A stretch of 64,000 nt of DNA, from contig BNCN01000009.1 in assembly GCA_014656495.1 (NCBI GenBank), positions 310,001 to 374,000 on the forward strand. The letters are read 5' to 3'. How positions within the stretch are numbered: position 1 is the stretch's first letter; each line of letters starts with the position of its first letter. This document shows, one piece after another, positions 1 through 7,919 of the stretch. Position numbers and translations under genes: made by a program. A model generated the notes under the pieces. That model did no database searches and was not told the DNA's origin. It worked only from the letters and a program-made list of their open reading frames with translations. The stretch is from Comamonas sp. KCTC 72670. Its GTDB lineage: Bacteria > Myxococcota > Myxococcia > Myxococcales > Myxococcaceae.

Positions 1-512
1 GCGACGATGTCCACCTTCGACGCGCCGGTGTACGCCTTCACCGCCTCGATGAACTTGCGAACCTTCATCACGTTCGCCTTCGAGTGGTACTGGTTCGGCG
101 ACTGGAGCGCGTTCGCCGGGCCCCACGTCGTCGCGTACAGCTCGCTCGTCTTGTAGCCGCGCCCCTGGAAGTACTCGATGGAGCTCGTCCAGCCCGTCTG
201 GCCGAAGACCGAGCCCACCGCCTTGTCCGAGTTGCCGTGGATGAAGATGACGGGCTGCTTCGTCACGGTGTCGGAGGCGCTGGCCTTGCCGCCGTAGCTC
301 CCGCCCGTGAGGTCCGCGCGGACGAAGTCGTAGCTGTTGTAGCCGTTGGCGGACAGCCAGTTGCGGAAGTGCGTGGTGGCGCCCGAGGTGGAGACCGCCG
401 CGGCTTCCACCGCGCCGAGCTCCTCCTCGTGCGGCGCGATGTCCTCGCCGCAGCCAGTGGTGATGCCAAGCAGCAGCGTGCTCGCGATGTACAGCGAAGG
501 CCTCAGTCGCAT
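1..512 (-). CDS. Secreted class 2 (alpha/beta-hydrolase) lipase, 3' end outside window
   Basis: The first ~170 residues of an exported esterase or triacylglycerol lipase; the catalytic half lies beyond the window edge. Translation begins MRLRPSLYIASTLLLG and passes through a lipobox-like ITTGC at Cys21, so it is probably a lipoprotein or a signal-peptidase substrate. Around residues 80-95 the segment KQPVIFIHGNSDKA is the oxyanion-hole HG region of the lipase class 2 family, and SVFGQTGWTSS and YKTSELYATTWG fit the following family blocks. The expected GxSxG nucleophile elbow should come just after the last visible residues (SKVDIVA). The start at 512 is preferred over 518 because AAGGAG sits 7 bases before it but only 1 base before 518. 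It is divergent from the next gene. The substrate cannot be told. Confidence 0.8.
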   Translation of the reverse strand, partial: MRLRPSLYIASTLLLGITTGCGEDIAPHEEELGAVEAAAVSTSGATTHFRNWLSANGYNSYDFVRADLTGGSYGGKASASDTVTKQPVIFIHGNSDKAVGSVFGQTGWTSSIEYFQGRGYKTSELYATTWGPANALQSPNQYHSKANVMKVRKFIEAVKAYTGASKVDIV

Positions 513-667
513 GGGCATACTCCTTCGTTTGTTTTTGGAAGACGCGTCCGGAACGAGTCGTGTCCTCGAGCGCGATACACAGTCTAGAGACATCTCCGCC
601 GCGCGTCTTCCGTCGACTGGACGTGCGCGGACGTTGTCGCGTTGCGTCGCGTGGTAATCAACGGGCC

Positions 668-1705
668 ATGCGCGCACGCAAGGTCGTCATCCCGAAAGCG
701 GGTGGGTACGAGCAGCTCCACCTTGAAGAGGTGAATCAGGATTCACCTGGATTCGGTGAGGTCCGGGTGGCCACCGAGGCCATCGGGGTGAACTATGCGG
801 ACTGCGTCATCCGCATGGGGCTGTACGCCTCGGCGAAGGAGTATGTGGGTTGGCCCATCACCCCCGGCTTCGAGTTCGCGGGCCACGTGGAGGCGGTGGG
901 GCCGGGTGTGGAGGACCTGTCACCCGGAGCGCGGGTGTTCGGCGTGACGCGCTTTGGTGGTTACGCCACCCACGTCACCGTGCCCCGTCACCAGGTGTTC
1001 ACCTTGCCGGCGCGGCTGAGCATGGAGCAGGCCGCGGGGTTCCCGACGGTGTTCCTCACCGCGTACTATGCGCTGTTCGAGCTGGCGCACCCGCGGCCAG
1101 GCGCGAACGTGCTGGTGCACTCGGCGGCGGGCGGCGTCGGCGGGGCGCTGCTCCAGTTGGGCCGCATCGCCGGGTGCCGGATGGTGGGCGTGGTGGGCGG
1201 GACGCACAAGGTGGAGACGGCCCGCGCGCAGGGGGCGGAGGTCGTCATCGACAAGAGCCGGGAGGACTTGTGGTCCGCGGCGAAGCAGGCGGCGCCCCGG
1301 GGGGATGACGTGGTGCTGGACGCGAACGGGCCGTCCACGCTGCGCGACAGCTACAAGCACCTGGCGTCGCCGGGGAAGCTGGTCATCTACGGCTTCCACT
1401 CCATGCTGCCTCGCACGGGTGGGCGGCCGAACTACGCGAAGCTCGCGTGGGACTGGCTGCGGACGCCTCGGTTCGATCCGCTCTCGCTCACCAACGACAA
1501 CACCAGCGTGATGGCGTTCAACCTGTCGTACCTGTTCGAGCAGCGCTCCGTGCTGGAGGAGTCCATGGCGCGGCTGCTGGGCTGGCTGGAGGAGGGGAGG
1601 CTGGTGCCGCCACCGGTGAAGGCGTATCCGCTGGACGCGGTGGCGGACGCGCACCGGGCGCTGGAGTCCGGTGGCACGGTGGGGAAGCTGGTGCTGGTGC
1701 CGTGA
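668..1705 (+). CDS. Zinc-free medium-chain dehydrogenase/reductase, NADPH:quinone reductase-like
   Basis: A 345-residue MDR-superfamily oxidoreductase of the zeta-crystallin/VAT-1 type that would use NADPH to reduce quinones or enones. The N-terminal GroES-like fold contains GVNYADCVIRMG and a GFEFAGHVEAVG block near residues 40-75. The nucleotide-binding motif VHSAAGGVGGALLQLG follows near residue 140, and the protein ends with the family signature GTVGKLVLVP. No cysteine/histidine cluster for catalytic or structural zinc is visible. The reading frame is open further upstream to 560, but ATG 668 gives the start expected for the fold. The next gene, an acyl-CoA synthetase, follows after 66 bases on the same strand and could be co-transcribed. 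The physiological substrate is not evident. Confidence 0.85.
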   Translation: MRARKVVIPKAGGYEQLHLEEVNQDSPGFGEVRVATEAIGVNYADCVIRMGLYASAKEYVGWPITPGFEFAGHVEAVGPGVEDLSPGARVFGVTRFGGYATHVTVPRHQVFTLPARLSMEQAAGFPTVFLTAYYALFELAHPRPGANVLVHSAAGGVGGALLQLGRIAGCRMVGVVGGTHKVETARAQGAEVVIDKSREDLWSAAKQAAPRGDDVVLDANGPSTLRDSYKHLASPGKLVIYGFHSMLPRTGGRPNYAKLAWDWLRTPRFDPLSLTNDNTSVMAFNLSYLFEQRSVLEESMARLLGWLEEGRLVPPPVKAYPLDAVADAHRALESGGTVGKLVLVP

Positions 1706-1771
1706 GCCGCGCGGCTTGGGGCCGAGGTGCGCTTGCAGTGCATCACGGCGGAATCGGTTAGCGTGAAGGTC

Positions 1772-3289
1772 ATGCCCATCGTCCACGACTGGCTGGCCCG
1801 CCGTGCCGCACTGGCGCCCGAGCGGACCGCGCTCATCGATGCGCAGCACGGCGAGCGACACATCTCCTTTCGGGAGTGGAATGACGCGGCTTCCCGCACC
1901 GCGGCGTTCCTGCACCAGGCGCTGGGCGTGGGGCGGGGCGACCGGGTCGCGGTGCTCGCGTACAACTGCGTCGAGTTCCTCGACCTCTTCTTCGCTTGCG
2001 CGAAGCTGGGCGCCATCCTCCAGCCGCTCAACTGGCGGTTGAGCGCAGCGGAGCTGGGCAGCCTGCTCGCGGACGCCGAACCCTCCGTGCTCGTCTTCGG
2101 GCCGGAGTTCCGTGCCCAGGTAGAGGCGGTTCGTCCTGGGGCGGCGTTCGTGAGGCACTGGTTGAGTCTGGCGTCCCTGGGCCCTGGGGAGCAGGCCTTC
2201 TCCGAGCGCGAGGGGCAGCGGGACGTCTCCCTTCCTTCGCTGGAGCTGGAGGCGGATGCGCCGTGGGTGCTCTGTTACACGGGCGGCAGCACGGGATTGC
2301 CCAAGGCGGCGGTGCTCACCCATGGCTCCATCACCGCGAACGCGGTGAACACCGTGATGGGATGGGGGCTCACGGCGGGCGATGTGGCGCTGCTCAACGC
2401 GCCGCTGTTCCACGCGGGAGGGCTGAGCGTCTTCACCGCGCCGCTGGCGTACGTGGGGGGCGCGTCGGTGGTGTGTCGGAGCTTCGACGTGGCGGGCGTG
2501 TTCGACCTCGTGCAGCGGGGCGTGGTGAACCTCGTCTTCGGCGTGCCCACCATGTTCATCGAGATGCAGCGTCACCCGCGCTTCGACGCGGTGGACCTGT
2601 CTCGCCTCAAGCTGCTCATCAGCGGCGGAGCGCCGTGTCCGGAGCCTGTGTTCGAGCGCTTCTTCGCTCGGGGCGTGGACTTCAAGACGGGCTATGGCCT
2701 CACCGAGGCGGGGCCCAACAACTTCTGGCTTCCTTCGGAGGACGTACGCCGCAAGCCGGGGGCGGTGGGCGTGCCGCTGTTCCACGTCGAGGCGCGCATC
2801 GATGGGGAGACGCAGCCGGGCGACGTGGGGGAGCTGCTGCTTCGCGGCCCCCACCTTTGCGCGGGCTACTGGCGCAGGCCCGAGGACACCGCGCGCACGT
2901 TCGCGGGCGGGTGGTTGCACACAGGGGACCTGGCGGTGCGGGACGCGGAGGGGTGCTTCCGCATCGTGGGGCGGAGCAAGGACCTCATCATCTCGGGCGG
3001 GGAGAACATCTATCCGTCGGAGGTGGAGAGTGTCCTCGCGGGACATCCCGAGGTGGCGGAGGTGGCTGTGATTGGCGTCGCGGACCCGAAATGGGGCGAG
3101 ACGCCGCGCGCGCTCGTCGTCGCCCGGCCGGGCACCACGCCGTCCGCCGAGACGCTGCTCGCGTTCTGCGACGGACGGCTGGCCCGCTACAAGACGCCGA
3201 AGTCGGTGCGCTTCATCGACGCGCTCCCGAGGACCTCGGCGGGCAAGGTCGACCGGCGGACCCTGAGCGCCACGCACGGCGCGCCCTGA
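1772..3289 (+). CDS. AMP-dependent acyl-CoA synthetase/ligase (ANL superfamily)
   Basis: A 505-residue ANL-family adenylating enzyme that would activate a carboxylic acid to an acyl-AMP and then an acyl-CoA. The phosphate-binding loop is YTGGSTGLPKAAVLTHG (usual YTSGSTGxPK with Gly for Ser). It is followed by YGLTEAG, the hinge-region GWLHTGDLAV, ISGGENIYPSEVE, and the catalytic-lysine tail PRTSAGKVDRR near the C-terminus. The length fits medium- or long-chain acyl-CoA synthetases. ATG 1772 is chosen because GAAGG lies just upstream and MPIVHDWLARRA is the usual family start. It sits downstream of the MDR reductase, suggesting a shared acyl or aromatic acid pathway, but the acid substrate cannot be read from sequence. 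Confidence 0.9.
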   Translation: MPIVHDWLARRAALAPERTALIDAQHGERHISFREWNDAASRTAAFLHQALGVGRGDRVAVLAYNCVEFLDLFFACAKLGAILQPLNWRLSAAELGSLLADAEPSVLVFGPEFRAQVEAVRPGAAFVRHWLSLASLGPGEQAFSEREGQRDVSLPSLELEADAPWVLCYTGGSTGLPKAAVLTHGSITANAVNTVMGWGLTAGDVALLNAPLFHAGGLSVFTAPLAYVGGASVVCRSFDVAGVFDLVQRGVVNLVFGVPTMFIEMQRHPRFDAVDLSRLKLLISGGAPCPEPVFERFFARGVDFKTGYGLTEAGPNNFWLPSEDVRRKPGAVGVPLFHVEARIDGETQPGDVGELLLRGPHLCAGYWRRPEDTARTFAGGWLHTGDLAVRDAEGCFRIVGRSKDLIISGGENIYPSEVESVLAGHPEVAEVAVIGVADPKWGETPRALVVARPGTTPSAETLLAFCDGRLARYKTPKSVRFIDALPRTSAGKVDRRTLSATHGAP

Positions 3290-3359
3290 GTTGTCCACAA
3301 GTTCTCCTCGCGCTTCCGCGGGGATGTGGCGCCGCGCGAGGAGGACTGTCGCTCCGTCC

Positions 3360-3878
3360 TTACTGCCGGGAGCGCATTCGCTCGTGCCGCGTTTCCCGCT
3401 GCTGTCGGGCTTCCTCGCGGGCCTGCGCGATGAGCTGGCTCGCGCGGGATTGCTGCTCGGCGCTCAGCAGGGTCTCGGCCTGCGCATAGGCGGCGCTGTC
3501 ATTGGACTCCAACTCCTGGAAGACGGCGCGGGCCTGCTCCATGGCGGTGCGCATGGACTCCGCGTCGGGCGGCGCATGGCCCGTACTCCCTCGTGCCTCG
3601 GGCCGCCCAGGCGGACGGGGCGGGCGCAGCGCCTCCAGTTTCTGAATCAGCGGCGCGTTCTGTGCCTCCAAGGCGAGCGACAGCTCGCTCACCCGTCCCA
3701 CCTGCTCGGGGGTGAGGGCCAGCGCCTCGCGGTTCTCCAGGAGCAGCTCCAGCGACGTGGGCGGCCTCCGTGGGCCCCGCTCGCTTCCGCCCGGGCCTCG
3801 CTGTGACGAGGTGCCCTGGGCCGAGGCCAGCAGCGGAACCGCGAGCACCATCACGAATGACCACATCTTGTAGTTCAT
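3360..3878 (-). CDS. Periplasmic LTxxQ (Spy/CpxP-like) protein
   Basis: A 172-residue exported protein. A hydrophobic signal (MWSFVMVLAVPLLASAQG) ends in an ASA-Q type cleavage site. The mature part is charged and helical, with LTPEQVGRVSELSLALE matching the LTxxQ motif of Spy/CpxP and zinc-resistance-type periplasmic proteins, and an Arg/Glu/Gln-rich C-terminus. Such proteins act as periplasmic chaperones or metal/envelope-stress sensors. The start at 3878 has GGGAG six bases upstream. The gene is divergent from an OmpR-type regulator/kinase pair, as CpxP is from CpxRA, so it may be a target or modulator of that system. That link is inference from layout only. Confidence 0.7.
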   Translation of the reverse strand: MNYKMWSFVMVLAVPLLASAQGTSSQRGPGGSERGPRRPPTSLELLLENREALALTPEQVGRVSELSLALEAQNAPLIQKLEALRPPRPPGRPEARGSTGHAPPDAESMRTAMEQARAVFQELESNDSAAYAQAETLLSAEQQSRASQLIAQAREEARQQRETRHERMRSRQ

Positions 3879-4211
3879 GGCGTTCTCCCAAATGCGCCAG
3901 CAGGCAAGCCCCGCCCTCCAGCCCTTGGCTGGCAGGTGCCCTGGCGCGACACGGTGCAATCTGGCGCCGCCACATGTCTGGAAGATGAACCCGATGTTAC
4001 GGCGCATGTCGGAGGGGGCCCGGCGCGTCGAAACATTTCGTCATCGAATCGAAGTTTGCCGGACATGTTCGGGTGTGAGGGTCATGCGGTGGCCCGGCGG
4101 AGCGTGCTGCTCGGCGGAATCGTGGCGAGACCAGACCCCTCCAAGCCGCCGGGCCACACCTTTCGTTGTTACCGTTCCGGGAGCCTCGCGCGGACGTTGG
4201 AGACACGAGCC
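3879..4211. promoter_or_regulatory. Divergent intergenic region between LTxxQ protein and two-component genes
   Basis: The 333 bases between two divergent starts must hold both promoters. A perfect 12-base inverted repeat GTGGCCCGGCGG (4089-4100) / CCGCCGGGCCAC (4146-4157) flanks a 45-base spacer ahead of the regulator gene. No confident -10/-35 pair or small gene was found. Confidence 0.35.
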
Positions 4212-4940
4212 ATGGAGCAGACGCCCCACCCCGCCCCGGAAGAGGGCGCCATCCAGGTCCTGCTCGTCGAGGACGACGAGCGGCTCGCCCGGCTCACCGC
4301 CCGCTATCTCCAGGAGCACGGCGTGGTGGTCACGGTGACGCATACGGGGACGGACGCGCTCTCGGAGGCCGGGCGCCACGGGTTCGACGTCATCTTGTTG
4401 GACCTGATGCTCCCGGGCCGTGATGGCCTGGAGGTGTGCCGTGAGCTGCGGACTCGCACCGACGTCCCCATCATCATGGTGACGGCGCGCGGAGAGGAGG
4501 CCGACCGGGTGCTCGGTCTGGAGACGGGCGCGGATGACTACCTGCCCAAGCCCTACTCCTCGCGGGAGTTGCTCGCGCGTATCCGCGCGCAGGTGCGGCG
4601 TGCCCGGGGCAAGGCGGGGCCGGCGTTGCAGCCCGTGCAGGTGGGGCGTTTGATGTTGGACCCGCGCAGCCTCCGCGCCACGCTGGATGGCAAGCCGCTC
4701 AACCTCACGACCTATGAGTTCGGCCTGTTACGCGTGCTGGCCGAGCGCGCCGGCCGCGTGCTCAGCCGCGAGCAGTTGCTGGACCTGGTGAAGGGGAGCG
4801 CGGAGGAGGTCTTCGACCGCTCGGTGGACGTGCACATCTTCCGGCTCCGGCAGAAGCTGGAGGCCGACCCCCGCAACCCCTCGCTGCTGAAGACGGTGCG
4901 GGGTGTGGGCTACATGCTCGCGGTGGGTGAAGGGGCTTGA
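4212..4940 (+). CDS. OmpR-family response regulator
   Basis: A 242-residue DNA-binding response regulator. The receiver domain (about residues 14-125) has the acidic pair in VEDDERLA, phospho-acceptor Asp64 in DVILLDLMLPG, Thr91 in MVTARG and Lys113 in DYLPKPYS. The C-terminal winged-helix domain (about 140-240) shows LTTYEFGLLRVLAERAG, the recognition helix DRSVDVHIFRLRQKLE and the terminal hairpin VRGVGYML, which is diagnostic of OmpR/PhoB. ATG 4212 has GGAG upstream and starts immediately before the receiver. The gene overlaps the downstream sensor kinase by four bases (TTGA), so the two form one translationally coupled two-component pair. Confidence 0.92.
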   Translation: MEQTPHPAPEEGAIQVLLVEDDERLARLTARYLQEHGVVVTVTHTGTDALSEAGRHGFDVILLDLMLPGRDGLEVCRELRTRTDVPIIMVTARGEEADRVLGLETGADDYLPKPYSSRELLARIRAQVRRARGKAGPALQPVQVGRLMLDPRSLRATLDGKPLNLTTYEFGLLRVLAERAGRVLSREQLLDLVKGSAEEVFDRSVDVHIFRLRQKLEADPRNPSLLKTVRGVGYMLAVGEGA

Positions 4941-6319
4941 GCACCGGGCGGCGGTGGTTCCGTTTCCGGCCCCCGGGCAGGTTGTTGCTGCGCATCTACA
5001 TGGTGGGGTTGGCGCAGCTCGTGCTCGTGAGCATCACCCTGTTCGTCGCGCGCACGTGGGTGTTGGAGCGGCCCCTCCGCCATGGCTTCGCGCGCAACGT
5101 GCAATACAACGTGCGGGAGTGGGCGGAGCTGCGTGGCGACCCTGTAGCGCTCCAGGCCTCGCTGGACCGGGCGGCGCGAATGCTCGGGGCGCAGGTGACG
5201 CTGCGCGAGGCGTCGGGGCGGCTCATCGCCACCAACTCGGAGCGGCCCGCTCCGCCCCTGGGGCCGCGTGAACTCGACGCGCTCACCCATCCGCGAGAGC
5301 CAGGAGGCGGCCCGCCGCCGCCCGCGCATCATCTGCCCATTCCCGAGTCGGGGCCTCTGGAGGCCTACGCCACCATTCGGATGCGTCCGCCGGGGCCTCC
5401 CACGGAGAACACCGCGCTCGCGGTGGGCGCGGTGCTGGTGTGCACGGCCATCACCTCGTTGGTCTTCGCGCGGACGTTGGCGGGCCCGCTCCAGCGGCTG
5501 ACGCGGGTGGCGCGGGAGTTCGGCGCGGGGAAGCTCGACACGCGCACGGGCATCCGCCGCAACGACGAGCTGGGCGAGGTGGCCGAGGCCTTCGACGAGA
5601 TGGCGGGGCGCATCACCCATCTGGTGCGCTCGCAGAAGGAGTTGCTGGCCAACGTGTCACATGAGCTGCGCACGCCGTTGGCGCGCATCCGCGTGGCGCT
5701 CGACCTCGCGGAAGAGGGGGATGCGGCCACCGCCCGCGAGCTGTTGATGGACATCACGGAGGACCTGTCCGAGCTGGAGCGGTTGGTGGAGGACGTGCTC
5801 ACCACCGCGCGGCTGGACGTGGCGTCAGTGGGGCCGGGCGCGGGGGCGCCTCCGTTGCGGTGGGAGCGGGTGGATGCGCGGGCGTTGGTGGACAAGGCCG
5901 TGGCCCGGTTCCACCTGGCGCGTCCCGGGCGGCGGCTGGAGGTGAGCACGGACGCCGTGCTGCCCGCGTTGGAGGCGGACCCGGTGTTGTTGCGGCGGGT
6001 GCTCGACAACCTGTTGGACAACGCGGGGAAGTACTCCGAGCCGGACACCACCGTGCGCCTGTTCGTGAGGGCGGAGGAGGCCGGGCTCCGGTTCGACATC
6101 TCGGACGAGGGCATCGGCATCGACGCGGCGGACCTGCCTCGCATCGGCACGCCGTTCTTTCGGACCGACAGGAGCCGGGCGCGGCGGACGGGCGGCGTGG
6201 GCCTGGGGCTCGCGTTGGCCCGGCGCATCGTGGATGCCCATGGCGGTGCCCTGGTGATGGAGAGCACGCCCGGGAAAGGCACCACGGTGCGAATCACGCT
6301 CCCAGCGGCTCGCGGGTAG
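4937..6319 (+). CDS. HAMP sensor histidine kinase partner of the OmpR regulator
   Basis: A 460-residue membrane sensor kinase. A basic N-terminus leads into TM1 (about residues 17-38), then a ~115-residue periplasmic domain containing a Pro/Gly/His-rich stretch (residues ~115-132), TM2 (about 155-178) and HAMP. HisKA follows with phospho-His242 in NVSHELRTPLARI, and then HATPase_c with N box LDNLLDNAGKYS, G1 DEGIGID and G2 GGVGLGLALARR. The start is TTG at 4937, overlapping the regulator stop as TTGA with AAGGGG just upstream. The next possible start (ATG 5000) would cut into TM1. The signal is unknown; the divergent LTxxQ gene suggests envelope stress or metals. Confidence 0.9.
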   Translation: MSTGRRWFRFRPPGRLLLRIYMVGLAQLVLVSITLFVARTWVLERPLRHGFARNVQYNVREWAELRGDPVALQASLDRAARMLGAQVTLREASGRLIATNSERPAPPLGPRELDALTHPREPGGGPPPPAHHLPIPESGPLEAYATIRMRPPGPPTENTALAVGAVLVCTAITSLVFARTLAGPLQRLTRVAREFGAGKLDTRTGIRRNDELGEVAEAFDEMAGRITHLVRSQKELLANVSHELRTPLARIRVALDLAEEGDAATARELLMDITEDLSELERLVEDVLTTARLDVASVGPGAGAPPLRWERVDARALVDKAVARFHLARPGRRLEVSTDAVLPALEADPVLLRRVLDNLLDNAGKYSEPDTTVRLFVRAEEAGLRFDISDEGIGIDAADLPRIGTPFFRTDRSRARRTGGVGLGLALARRIVDAHGGALVMESTPGKGTTVRITLPAARG

Positions 6320-6369
6320 CGGACCTCGCCGCGAGCGCCCCGCCCCTCAACCTCGCGCGGTGAAGCGCA

Positions 6370-6840
6370 TCATGGCCTCGGACGAACGTGCACGCCGACG
6401 GACAGGATGCGCATGGTGCGAACATCCACGGCATAGGTCGTGACGTCCAGGAGTGGCTTGCCAGAGCGGGCCTCTACAGAGAGGCTCGGTGGGGGAGGAC
6501 AGGCCGCGTCGTTCTGGGTGAGTTGGACGAGGACCACGCCCTCCGGACCCGGCGCGGATATCACGTCGTAGGACTGTTGCTGATGGAGGCAGGCTTCGTC
6601 TGGAGGGAGGCCGGCGGGCAACGTGGCCCCGCGCGGAAGGAAGTCCTCCAGGGCGAGTTGAATGGCGGCGGCGGTGTTTCCGTCCAGATGGAGCATCCCT
6701 TCTGCTGGGAACTCGAGCGGGAAGGTGAAGCGTGTCGCCTCTTCTGCCGACGCTCGGGGAATGGGCGCCGGGCCCGTGGCGCAGGCCAGGGGCAAGGCAC
6801 CAAAGAGCGCGAGGAGTGAAGGGGAGCGGATGAGCGTCAT
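6370..6840 (-). CDS. Lipoprotein of unknown function, paralogue of its upstream neighbour
   Basis: A 156-residue exported protein with signal MTLIRSPSLLALFGALPLAC, a lipobox LAC at Cys20, and no family that I recognise. It aligns by eye with the upstream gene: both share an AAAIQLA-DF block, a QSYDV-AP block, a following VxLVx strand, a Cys near residue 110-115 and a closing TYAVD-RIL strand. They look like the products of a tandem duplication. It is the last gene of a three-gene operon and overlaps the gene before it by four bases (6837-6840). The function is unknown. Outer-membrane lipoprotein location is inferred from Ala at +2. Confidence 0.7.
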   Translation of the reverse strand: MTLIRSPSLLALFGALPLACATGPAPIPRASAEEATRFTFPLEFPAEGMLHLDGNTAAAIQLALEDFLPRGATLPAGLPPDEACLHQQQSYDVISAPGPEGVVLVQLTQNDAACPPPPSLSVEARSGKPLLDVTTYAVDVRTMRILSVGVHVRPRP

Positions 6841-7250
6841 GGCAACTGCACCGCCAGGATGCGCCAGGCTTGCGTGTCCACCGCGTAGGTCGCGCCCATG
6901 TCGTTGACGGCTCCTTCCTGCATGCAGGCGCCGGGGCTGACGGAGAATCGGACGAGCAGGATTCCCGCTGCCGCTGGAGCCGTTCGCACGTCGTAGGACT
7001 GTCGCTGGTTCAGGCAGATCTCCACGGCGGAGGCGTCACCGGGCATGCGGAGATGCCGTGGCCGGAAGTCATCCATGGCCAGTTGAATGGCGGCTGCCGT
7101 CGCCGCAGGGACCTCGCGCCGGCCGTCGGCGGGCAAGTCGTCGGGGAACTTGAACCACGCCGCTTCCGCTGGAGGAACGCGAGGCGGAGGGTCGTGCCGA
7201 AGGGCACAGCCGGCGAGCAGGAGGCAGGACAGGAGCACCGTGGGCTTCAT
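6837..7250 (-). CDS. Lipoprotein of unknown function, paralogue of its downstream neighbour
   Basis: A 137-residue lipoprotein with signal MKPTVLLSCLLLAGCALR, lipobox LAGC and lipidated Cys15. The mature region carries the same ordered blocks as the downstream gene: AAAIQLAMDDF, CLNQRQSYDVRTAP, ILLVRFSV and TYAVDTQAWRIL. It lacks the ~20-residue insertion seen before the last strand in the paralogue. It overlaps both neighbours by four bases, so the three genes are tightly coupled. The function is not known. The pattern of paired lipoproteins behind a JAMM-motif lipoprotein suggests they are partners or inhibitors of that protein, which is speculation. Confidence 0.7.
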   Translation of the reverse strand: MKPTVLLSCLLLAGCALRHDPPPRVPPAEAAWFKFPDDLPADGRREVPAATAAAIQLAMDDFRPRHLRMPGDASAVEICLNQRQSYDVRTAPAAAGILLVRFSVSPGACMQEGAVNDMGATYAVDTQAWRILAVQLP

Positions 7251-7885
7251 TCCGTCACCGTGGTGATGCGGCCAGTGGCTTTGTCGTCAGGCAGGATGTG
7301 TCCGACGAGCCGCCACTGCTTGTCCACCCGGACGTACAGTTCGCCGGGCCGAGGCTCGTTCGTGTAGGGGACGAGCTTGTGGATGATGCACCGGGCGTCG
7401 AACTGGATGCGAATGAAGTATCGCTGGGTGTTCGCGCTTCGGTCCTCTTCGGACATTGGAGACGGGAACCACGGGTGGCTGTGGAAGTCGGCGATGACCG
7501 AGGCCCGCCCACGTTCATCGCGGATGCTCATGGGGGAGTAACACGTCTTCCGCTTGCTGGGCCCCACAGGGCGTCTGCCGCCGAGTGGCGAGGGGAAGCT
7601 GGCATGGTAGACCCCGTCTCCCAGGGTATAGAGCGCCCCGCAGTACTCCTGGCCATAGTCGCGGTCCATCGCGCCCGGCAGCTTCATGATGGCGGGGCAG
7701 AGCTGGTCGATGACCTCGTCGATGTCGTTGGAGGGAACGATGGCCTCCCACGGCCCTCGGACCCAGACCCGCCGAGAGGTGGTCGTCGTGAAGCCATAGT
7801 GTTCGGCTTCGCGAGGCATCCACGGTGCGCTGGAGCAACTGGCGAGCAAGACGCTGGCGAGCAGCACACCTCGTTCGTGGCGCAT
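7247..7885 (-). CDS. Lipoprotein with a complete JAMM (JAB/MPN) metalloprotease motif
   Basis: A 212-residue lipoprotein with signal MRHERGVLLASVLLASC, lipobox LASC and lipid Cys17. The mature domain contains all JAMM zinc-peptidase elements: Glu80 in QEYCGALY (matching the ExCGxL of JAB proteins) and FHSHPWFPSPMSEED giving H135-x-H137-P-x6-S145-x2-D148. JAMM proteins are isopeptidases or amidases, or act in cell-wall and toxin contexts; an extracytoplasmic lipidated version is unusual. It is the first gene of an operon with two paralogous small lipoproteins (4-base overlaps). The partial resemblance to DUF4329-type toxin domains is noted but not established. Substrate unknown. Confidence 0.7.
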   Translation of the reverse strand: MRHERGVLLASVLLASCSSAPWMPREAEHYGFTTTTSRRVWVRGPWEAIVPSNDIDEVIDQLCPAIMKLPGAMDRDYGQEYCGALYTLGDGVYHASFPSPLGGRRPVGPSKRKTCYSPMSIRDERGRASVIADFHSHPWFPSPMSEEDRSANTQRYFIRIQFDARCIIHKLVPYTNEPRPGELYVRVDKQWRLVGHILPDDKATGRITTVTE

Positions 7886-7919
7886 GCCCGCCAGGATACC
7901 AGCGGCCGCGCAGCGCTTC

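Noticed and set aside
920..3298. A 792-codon open frame on the minus strand opposite the MDR reductase and acyl-CoA synthetase genes
   Set aside because: It is antisense to two clearly recognisable enzymes. It is Arg/His/Gln-rich, as expected from reading high-GC codons backwards, and has no family motif.
3291..3299. TTGTCCACA, one base from a DnaA box
   Set aside because: Single isolated copy between convergent genes, with no cluster, AT-rich unwinding region or dnaA gene nearby. Not evidence for an origin.
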